This document shows, piece after piece, positions 59,497 through 64,000 of a stretch of DNA of 64,000 nucleotides. Each line of letters opens with the position of its first letter. Positions within the stretch are counted from its first letter, which is position 1. The notes beneath the pieces were generated by a model. It saw nothing but the letters and a program-made list of their open reading frames with translations, did not search any database and had not been told where the DNA came from. A program made the position numbers and the translations under genes. This DNA is from Chitinophaga sp. CF118 (GTDB lineage: Bacteria; Bacteroidota; Bacteroidia; Chitinophagales; Chitinophagaceae). The stretch lies in NCBI RefSeq assembly GCF_900112615.1, contig NZ_FOMK01000011.1, positions 124,001 to 188,000 on the forward strand. Direction: 5' to 3'.

Positions 59497-60227
59497 TCGA
59501 TATGTTCCCACATTATTTTGAATACCTGCTCTTTTAATGCCGGTACATCATCTGCTGTTAATCCTGCTGTTTCTATAGGCTCCAGAAAATGAATATCTAT
59601 TCTGTGAGGCCATGCAAAGAAGGATTTACCGGAAGGCAATATTTTGCGGGTATTGAACAGTACCGCTGGCATAATGGGCTTCCCGGTATCTATTGCCAGT
59701 GAAAAAGCTCCATCATAAAATGATTTAAGTGGGTCGTCAGTTTTGTTGCGGGTACCTTCCGGGTATAATAACATATGTACGCCCATATCCAGGACCTCTT
59801 TCATATCCAGAAAGCTCTGTTTCCTGCTTTCCGGATCATCTCTGTCCACCAGTACACTACCTATTTTGTACATGATTCCCCAGACGGGTATTTTGGCCAT
59901 ACTTTGCTTTGCAAGGCTTTTACTGGCACTTGGGATGGCATAGGTTGTTACAGGAATATCCACCATAGAGTTATGGTTACATACAATAATGTAGGGCTGA
60001 CCTTTTTTGAAATATTTCTTTCCTTTTCTATAAACAGGGCAAAACATCAAAGGCATGTAGATCCACATCCATGCCCTGCCCAGTGTCATAAAACAGCGGA
60101 TATTCCAGGGGGCTGGAAGGAGGGAAACCAGCCACATTGGTAATAACATGATCAGCATGGTGCTGATAAATAGAATAAGTGCGTACGCAGCGTATAACCT
60201 GCCAAGGAGGTTCTTTAGCCAGCTCAT
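59469..60227 (-). CDS. plsC: 1-acyl-sn-glycerol-3-phosphate acyltransferase
   Basis: 252 residues. A membrane segment near 12-36 precedes the acyltransferase motifs: NHNSMVD gives H85-x4-D90, FLDMKEVL follows, and LLYPEGTRNKTDD near 155-167 is the phosphate-binding PEGTR block. It adds the second acyl chain to make phosphatidic acid. It lies 26 nt after ung on the same strand, an unrelated pairing. The stop codon overlaps the lptD terminator. Confidence 0.93.
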   Translation of the reverse strand: MSWLKNLLGRLYAAYALILFISTMLIMLLPMWLVSLLPAPWNIRCFMTLGRAWMWIYMPLMFCPVYRKGKKYFKKGQPYIIVCNHNSMVDIPVTTYAIPSASKSLAKQSMAKIPVWGIMYKIGSVLVDRDDPESRKQSFLDMKEVLDMGVHMLLYPEGTRNKTDDPLKSFYDGAFSLAIDTGKPIMPAVLFNTRKILPSGKSFFAWPHRIDIHFLEPIETAGLTADDVPALKEQVFKIMWEHIEKMKEPATS

Positions 60228-60253
60228 AATGTATAAGTTTGTCCCAGTTTTAG

Positions 60254-60925
60254 TTACAGTTGCCAGTCGACTGGTTCAATACCTGCTTTTGCCAGTAATG
60301 CATTCGCTTTTGAAAAGTGCCGGCAGCCGAAAAAGCCTTTATCTGCGCTAAAAGGAGAGGGATGTGCGGCTTTTAGTATATGATGACGGGTAGCATCAAT
60401 AAGTACCTGTTTATCCTGTGCAAAGCGTCCCCAGAGCATAAATACGACATCTTGTTTGGCTTCGGAGACCTTTTTAATTACGGCATCGGTAAAGTTCTCC
60501 CAGCCTATTTTACTATGAGATGCCGGTTCGTTAGCCCTCACGGTGAGCATTGCATTCAGGAGCAATACGCCATGTTCCGCCCATTTGGTCAGGTTGCCGC
60601 TTGGCGAAATGGGCAGGCCAAGATCGTCCCGGAGCTCTTTAAATATATTTACCAGGGAAGGAGGGGGTTTCACGCCATCCTGTACAGAAAAGCATAATCC
60701 GTGTGCTTGTCCGTCACCATGATAAGGGTCCTGACCAAGTAATACGACCTTTACCTTATCAAAGGGAGTTTTGTCGAATGCATTGAATATCAGGTTCCCC
60801 GGGGGGTATATAGGGTGGTTTAATGCTTTCTCATGTTTGAGAAACATCGCGATCTGATCAAAGTAAGATTTGTGGAATTCATCTTTTAAAGCTTCTTTCC
60901 AGCTAGCTTCAATTTTTACGTCCAT
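60254..60925 (-). CDS. ung: uracil-DNA glycosylase
   Basis: 223 residues, family 1. The water-activating loop GQDPYHG lies at 64-70 with D66 and H69; the substrate pocket Asn is in LLLNAMLTV and the leucine-loop motif HPSPFSADKGFFG near 189-201 is complete. It removes uracil from DNA to start base-excision repair. It is transcribed away from the tRNA gene and just ahead of plsC. Confidence 0.96.
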   Translation of the reverse strand: MDVKIEASWKEALKDEFHKSYFDQIAMFLKHEKALNHPIYPPGNLIFNAFDKTPFDKVKVVLLGQDPYHGDGQAHGLCFSVQDGVKPPPSLVNIFKELRDDLGLPISPSGNLTKWAEHGVLLLNAMLTVRANEPASHSKIGWENFTDAVIKKVSEAKQDVVFMLWGRFAQDKQVLIDATRHHILKAAHPSPFSADKGFFGCRHFSKANALLAKAGIEPVDWQL

Positions 60926-60957
60926 AAAAGTCTTTAATTTTAATAATGGCTGAAATT

Positions 60958-60989
60958 TTGAATAATTAATAGAATTTTACATAGATTTG
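60958..60989 (+). promoter_or_regulatory. promoter of tRNA-Arg
   Basis: TTG at 60958-60960, 21-nt spacer, TAGATTTG at 60982-60989; the tRNA starts 44 nt after the box. Confidence 0.65.
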
Positions 60990-61032
60990 CACTCCCAAAT
61001 CAAAAGTTAAATATACAGGAAATTTGGAAAAT

Positions 61033-61109
61033 GGACCGGTAGCTCAGCTGGATAGAGCAGCTGCCTTCTAAGCAGCAGGTCATTGGTTCGAATCCAATCC
61101 GGTTCACCA
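61033..61109 (+). tRNA. tRNA-Arg (anticodon TCT)
   Basis: Cloverleaf read directly: acceptor GGACCGG with CCGGTTC, D-arm GCTC...GAGC, anticodon stem GCTGC/GCAGC with loop CTTCTAA (anticodon TCT), T-arm ATTGG/CCAAT with TTCGAAT loop, discriminator A and an encoded CCA at 61107-61109. One G-U in the acceptor stem. It has its own promoter and a terminator 6 nt after CCA. Its 3' end is duplicated at 62913-62927. Confidence 0.95.
61093..61107 (+). repeat. 15-nt direct repeat, left copy (tRNA 3' end)
   Basis: TCCAATCCGGTTCAC, the T-arm/acceptor tail of tRNA-Arg, recurs exactly at 62913-62927. Candidate att core. Confidence 0.6.
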
Positions 61110-61114
61110 CATTG

Positions 61115-61149
61115 GAAAGCGCTGAATTTTCAGCGCTTTCTTCATTTTT
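61115..61149 (+). terminator. rho-independent terminator after tRNA-Arg
   Basis: GAAAGCGCTGAA pairs with TTCAGCGCTTTC around a 2-4 nt loop, followed by TTCATTTTT. Confidence 0.85.
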
Positions 61150-61210
61150 ACTATCGCCGGAACCTTACACATCTTGAATAAATGCTTATTTCTCAGATTC
61201 TCCTGACAAT

Positions 61211-61242
61211 TTGGAGTATTCCTGCGTAAAGTTTTAACTTTG
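61211..61242 (+). promoter_or_regulatory. promoter of the toxin-antitoxin operon
   Basis: TTG at 61211-61213, 21-nt spacer, TAACTTTG at 61235-61242; 57 nt before the antitoxin ATG. Confidence 0.6.
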
Positions 61243-61299
61243 TAAAACGCTCGAGAATAAGTATATTGATAGTAAGGTTTAGACAGAAAAATGCTGCTC

Positions 61300-61515
61300 A
61301 TGGAACTTATAATTGATTTTGACAACATTGAAGATGCTTCAAAAAAGGAATGGTTGATAAGTACTCTAAAAATTATGGGTATAGACTATCATACTTCTGA
61401 AAAGCCGCAAACTCTTGCTGAATATAATCAGGACCTGAATGCAGGTAATGATGAAATTGAAAAAGGAGATTTTATTAACGCTGTAGATTTAAAAAAGGAA
61501 GCCAGTAAATGGTAA
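61300..61515 (+). CDS. antitoxin-like protein of a ParE-type module
   Basis: 71 residues from the ATG at 61300 (an ATG three codons earlier is possible). The N-terminus MELIIDFDNIEDASKKEWLIS and a Leu/Glu-rich C-terminal half (LAEYNQDLNAGNDEIEKGDFI) fit small antitoxins placed before RelE/ParE toxins, in which the C-terminal region binds the toxin. It does not show a clear ribbon-helix-helix DNA-binding motif. The stop overlaps the toxin start by 7 nt. The region is AT-rich. Confidence 0.75.
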   Translation: MELIIDFDNIEDASKKEWLISTLKIMGIDYHTSEKPQTLAEYNQDLNAGNDEIEKGDFINAVDLKKEASKW

Positions 61516-61799
61516 CTGTCTGGAGTAAACAGGCTAAAGAGGAACTACAAAAGGCCTACGAATATATTTTTCAGGATTCACCACTCAATGCCGCTAAAGT
61601 GAGGGATGAAATCATTGACATTACCATTGACTTACCCAAGCATCCAAAAAAATATCCACCCGATAAATATAAGTTAGCTAATGATACTACATGGCGTGCT
61701 TTTGAAAAACACCATTTCAGAGTATCTTACCGGATAATGCCTAATGAAATTCGTATAGTACGCCTACGACATACGGGCAGAAATCCATTATCCTATTAA
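61509..61799 (+). CDS. RelE/ParE-family toxin
   Basis: 96 residues with the family layout: MVTVWSKQAKEELQKAYEYIFQDSP (strand then long helix), a middle loop KHPKKYPPDKYKLAND, then FEKHHFRVSYRIMPNEIRIVRLRHTGRNP, where the strand pair and final RHTGRNP correspond to the RelE/ParE C-terminal catalytic or gyrase-binding region. ParE members target DNA gyrase and RelE members cut mRNA on the ribosome; the 'RHTGRNP' ending is more ParE-like. Co-translated with the antitoxin. Confidence 0.88.
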   Translation: MVTVWSKQAKEELQKAYEYIFQDSPLNAAKVRDEIIDITIDLPKHPKKYPPDKYKLANDTTWRAFEKHHFRVSYRIMPNEIRIVRLRHTGRNPLSY

Positions 61800-61950
61800 C
61801 CGAATTATTCCTCACGGGTTTATAGGCAATAGCTCTCATCTTTTAGACAACCTTTTTCTTGTATCATTCATCTCTTCGTCAATCAGCCTGACAGTTTCGT
61901 GTATCGTACACTGGGACTAGTGGAAATGGCTTATGCATTAATAGTTTTTT

Positions 61951-62475
61951 ATGAAGAAGAAAGTATTTCTGAAGTATGAGTTTATTCTTTTTCTGTACGC
62001 TTATCTGCGTCAGGCTGACTTATCGCTGGATAGAAGCAGATGGACTGCCTGGAATGAACTGAAAGAGTATTACAGAAGGGGAATTGAACCGGGTAGAGTA
62101 GCTACCCTGTCATTGAATATCACAGATATTGCGGCGCTGTCAGTTGATGTAAAAGTTGAAGAGGCTACCCGTTGGCAGAAGTTCAGGAATTTCATCTACA
62201 GAAATGTTCTAAGGAAAAACTATCTCACAGAAGCAGAGGTCTTATATTGTTATCGGCAGTTAAAAGTGTTTGAAAATTATCTAAATAGTAATCTTAATTG
62301 GTACACTGTTGATCAGGAAAAATTAAGAATAGATATCTGTTTAATTGCCTATGGTATAATTGAATCTAAATTAAATTTCAGAGACAAATACTACGCAGAG
62401 AAAATTGAACACTACCTTCAAAATGAAATACTTATTACAGTGCCAATGAGTGAATTCTCATCCGGAATTATTTAA
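61951..62475 (+). CDS. hypothetical protein, 174 residues
   Basis: No family recognised. The protein is mostly helical and basic (WTAWNELKEYYRRGIEPGRV, WQKFRNFIYRNVLRKNYLTEAEVLYCYRQLK) without signal peptide, membrane span or catalytic motif; it ends FSSGII. It lies between the toxin gene and a broken secreted-protein gene in AT-rich DNA. The next gene begins 13 nt after its stop, so the two were probably once co-transcribed. A role in the local island is possible but unknown. Confidence 0.6.
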   Translation: MKKKVFLKYEFILFLYAYLRQADLSLDRSRWTAWNELKEYYRRGIEPGRVATLSLNITDIAALSVDVKVEEATRWQKFRNFIYRNVLRKNYLTEAEVLYCYRQLKVFENYLNSNLNWYTVDQEKLRIDICLIAYGIIESKLNFRDKYYAEKIEHYLQNEILITVPMSEFSSGII

Positions 62476-62488
62476 AAAATAAAAGCAA

Positions 62489-62866
62489 ATGATTAGAAAT
62501 ATTTTTTATAAAACCAGTCTGGTAGGAGTTCTTCTCCTGTCAGGTTTAACTACCAGTCTGTATGCACAGGAACACGGAGTGAAAAAGATTCAACTACCTT
62601 GTCTTGAAGGTCCGGCAAAGTAGAACAGTCCTGTTGATGTTGTTATTACCGGTATCCGCGATACTTCATGTAGAGGCTATATTATAAAGACAGATGACGT
62701 GGTAGAAAAGCTAGTCCCTGACACTTCATTGAAATACTGGTTGCAATCATATGTTCATCAAAAGTACAAACAACTTACGGTAAATGATCCTCGCTTGTTG
62801 ACAGCTCCTCTGGATGACTTTTCTCCTCAAGGGATTGCTACAATTAATTATAAATCAAATGCTTAA
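62489..62866 (+). pseudogene. secreted-protein gene interrupted by an in-frame TAG
   Basis: From ATG at 62489 to TAA at 62864-62866 the frame is 125 codons with a single stop, TAG at 62621-62623 (codon 45). The first 26 residues are a good signal peptide (VGVLLLSGLTTSLYAQ). The part after TAG continues as coding-like sequence (PVDVVITGIRDTSCRGYIIKT ... FSPQGIATINYKSNA), so the stop looks like a point change in a once-intact gene. The downstream ORF also lacks a good start of its own. It follows the hypothetical gene at 13 nt. Family unknown. Confidence 0.7.
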
Positions 62867-62912
62867 TAGAGATGCACAGCTTCAGATCCTCCCTTAACCG
62901 GTTTGAAAGCTG

Positions 62913-62927
62913 TCCAATCCGGTTCAC
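62913..62927 (+). repeat. 15-nt direct repeat, right copy (tRNA-Arg tail)
   Basis: TCCAATCCGGTTCAC, identical to 61093-61107. The preceding ACCGGT...AAGCTG (62897-62912) resembles the tRNA 5' end (ACCGGT...CAGCTG), so this could be a tRNA-Arg copy with its middle deleted, though it pairs only as a short AACCGG/CCGGTT hairpin. Confidence 0.55.
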
Positions 62928-62931
62928 AAAG

Positions 62932-62960
62932 AAGCTTCACAAAAATGTGGAGCTTTTTTT
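62932..62960 (+). terminator. rho-independent terminator after the tRNA-tail copy
   Basis: AGCTTCACA pairs with TGTGGAGCT around AAAA, followed by TTTTTTT. Confidence 0.85.
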
Positions 62961-63040
62961 ATGCAAGTAGCTTAATTGAATAGAGCATCCCGACCAAGGT
63001 CGGGAAGGTTTCTGGTTTGAATCCAATCTGGCGCCCACAC
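62961..63040 (+). pseudogene. degenerate tRNA-like sequence
   Basis: AGTAGCTTAATTGAATAGAG matches a tRNA D-arm, TCCCG/CGGGA could be an anticodon stem but with an 8-nt loop, and CTGGTTTGAATCCAAT resembles a T-arm. Acceptor ends do not pair and the 3' end reads GGCGCCCACA. It looks like a decayed tRNA, identity undetermined. Confidence 0.5.
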
Positions 63041-63221
63041 CAGAATATTTCAAACCAATAGTTTATTCAATTGGTAAACCCTTGAAACGCATTGAACATC
63101 CGTCTCGCTTGTGCTTATTGGAACCGCTTCTTCCACGGAAATATTCCACACACTTCTTTCCAACTTCTCTGGTTGACGGACAATATATAAAGCACTAACT
63201 TTAACCAGTTGGTGCCAATAT

Positions 63222-63665
63222 ATGGAACAGTATAAAAAAATGTATCTCTACAAGCGCATAGTTCAGGCCAAGCTGTTCATGGATAATCACTATGCCGAAA
63301 ACATCGATCTTGTCCATAGCTCCGAGGAAGCCTGTTTTTCAAAATACCACTTTATAAGACTATTCAAGGCCGCCTATGGCAAAACGCCGCATCACTACCT
63401 GGCCGGCATCCGGATCGAGTACGCCAGGCAGCTGCTGAAAACAGACAAGTCTATTCTCGAGGTCAGCATCCTCGTTGGTTATGACAGCCCTACCTCCTTT
63501 ACCGCCGCCTTCAAAAAGATTGTCGGGATGCCACCCTCTGACTTCCAGACCCGCCACCGGCTGCGAACGGAGAAAATATCGGCCAATCCACTTGTAGCCA
63601 TCCCCAATTGTTTTGCTCAATCGCATGGATTTATTGAGGGAAAGGAATCGGATGTATCAAAGTAG
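63222..63665 (+). CDS. AraC-type HTH regulator (short form)
   Basis: 147 residues, essentially the C-terminal double helix-turn-helix of AraC/XylS without a sensor domain: KLFMDNHYAENIDLVHSSEEACFSKYHFIRLFKAAYGKTPHHYL (first HTH) and SILEVSILVGYDSPTSFTAAFKKIVGMPPSDFQ (second HTH, with the G-x-x-P-S-x-[FY] signature). The tail after about 113 has no recognised domain. The gene is clearly GC-richer than the DNA before it (the stretch at 63361-63420 is about 58% G+C), which suggests separate origin. It likely controls the VOC gene that follows. Confidence 0.85.
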   Translation: MEQYKKMYLYKRIVQAKLFMDNHYAENIDLVHSSEEACFSKYHFIRLFKAAYGKTPHHYLAGIRIEYARQLLKTDKSILEVSILVGYDSPTSFTAAFKKIVGMPPSDFQTRHRLRTEKISANPLVAIPNCFAQSHGFIEGKESDVSK

Positions 63666-63748
63666 TGGTGCATCAACCTAAAAATAGCAATTTCGGAGAG
63701 GCCGAACTCACGGTAAAAGATCATTTTTGTCCTCGAAATCTTCCGCAA

Positions 63749-64000
63749 ATGATAATAAAAGTAACACACATGTGCGTCTATGTCCTCGATCAGGCCAGCG
63801 CCTACGACTTCTATGTGAACAAACTCTGCTTTAAGGTACACACGGATGTCCCGATGGGTAAAGGTACCCGCTGGCTTACCGTTACACCACCCGAACAACC
63901 CGACCTGGAGATCACCCTGTTCCCGGTAACGGAAGGAGGAATATTCGACAAGGATGCCGTCAAAGCGATGACCCAGCTGATAAAGGGGGGGCGTTTCGGG
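63749..64000 (+). CDS. VOC/glyoxalase-family protein, N-terminal part
   Basis: 84 codons to the window edge. MIIKVTHMCVYVLDQASAYDFYVNKLCFKVHTDVPMG is the typical VOC beta-alpha-beta start, in which His and Glu residues bind the metal; RWLTVTPPEQPDLEITLFPV and GGIFDKDAVKAMTQLIKGGRFG continue the fold. Function (lactoylglutathione lyase, dioxygenase or resistance protein) cannot be told from this part. It follows the AraC gene at 83 nt in GC-rich DNA. Incomplete at the right edge. Confidence 0.8.
   Translation, partial: MIIKVTHMCVYVLDQASAYDFYVNKLCFKVHTDVPMGKGTRWLTVTPPEQPDLEITLFPVTEGGIFDKDAVKAMTQLIKGGRFG

Larger units (their letters stand above)
62867..63221. other. tRNA-remnant region at the edge of the accessory segment
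   Basis: 355 nt with no gene. It contains the second copy of the tRNA-Arg tail (62913-62927), a terminator, a degenerate tRNA-like sequence (62961-63040) and, in the last 150 nt, sequence with nothing recognised. Composition changes near here from AT-rich to GC-rich. Confidence 0.5.

Noticed and set aside
61300..61799. Toxin-antitoxin pair as part of a larger defence island
   Set aside because: Neighbours show no restriction, CRISPR, Abi or retron motifs; the module stands alone.
61801..61920. Minus-strand coding-like remnant (TIHETVRLIDEEMNDTRKRLSKR then a stop)
   Set aside because: Only about 25 codons lie between stops and no homologue can be named; probably chance or a tiny fossil, so not listed as a gene.
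62961..63040. Degenerate tRNA as an amber suppressor for the TAG at 62621
   Set aside because: The putative anticodon loop (ACCAAGGT) has no CTA and the cloverleaf is broken.

Overview
The window reads as chromosomal DNA of a Bacteroidota bacterium, most like the Chitinophaga/Chitinophagaceae group. The evidence is the short RpoD-type primary sigma factor, two TonB-dependent or OMP-type receptors with N-terminal carboxypeptidase-regulatory-like domains, a DUF4249 lipoprotein, DUF4097/DUF2807 (GIN) proteins, an alternative GlmU-like enzyme, type B L31, a low-to-moderate GC content, almost no Shine-Dalgarno sites, and repeated promoter boxes of the Bacteroidota form TTG-N17-23-TAnnTTTG. Most of the window (1-61 kb) is ordinary core genome. 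The last 3 kb is accessory and partly decayed.

Layout. 1-8.1 kb: tail of an L-serine dehydratase, a large secreted protein that joins a zinc-peptidase motif to a propeller and barrel, a small secreted protein, valyl-tRNA synthetase, a repeat-rich 0.7 kb gap and threonine aldolase. 8.4-15.6 kb: housekeeping genes (rpoD, trxB, folB, a TPR protein, DUF3822-rsmD-coaD-hotdog thioesterase, a Nudix hydrolase, pyrE). 15.6-24.7 kb: small secreted and lipoprotein genes (HMA domain, M23 peptidase, LEA-type), WbqC, a fold-type III PLP decarboxylase (arginine decarboxylase type), a membrane protein, Hsp20, bacilliredoxin, Lgt and a hemerythrin-like protein, followed by a 71-nt perfect palindrome. 25-31 kb: an outer-membrane beta-barrel receptor, then an operon of ECF sigma factor, likely anti-sigma factor, DUF4097 and GIN-domain proteins, then yajQ. 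31.4-36.5 kb: rpmE (L31), GlmU-like enzyme, tpiA, a 2'-5' RNA ligase-like protein, acylphosphatase and a C1 cysteine peptidase.

36.6-45.5 kb: a BlaI repressor with an M56 membrane peptidase whose periplasmic tail carries 16-residue repeats, next to a TonB receptor - DUF4249 - barrel protein operon. An AraC regulator with a divergent 71-residue small protein and an NAD(P)-binding oxidoreductase follow. 45.8-60.9 kb: membrane pyrophosphatase, NAD(P)HX repair enzyme, two small outer-membrane proteins, and an envelope-biogenesis block (NhaA, OstA/LptA-like, MlaD, N-acetylmuramoyl-alanine amidase, divergent LptD, PlsC), then uracil-DNA glycosylase.

61-64 kb: an intact tRNA-Arg(TCT) with its own promoter. 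Its last 15 nt recur about 1.8 kb downstream and bracket an AT-rich stretch with a toxin-antitoxin pair, an unrecognised gene and a secreted-protein gene interrupted by an in-frame TAG. A degenerate tRNA-like sequence follows, and then a clearly GC-richer stretch with a short AraC-type regulator and the start of a VOC/glyoxalase protein. This is the most mobile-looking part of the window, although no integrase or transposase is present. I found no CRISPR array, rRNA, insertion sequence or prophage, and no convincing defence system beyond the toxin-antitoxin pair.
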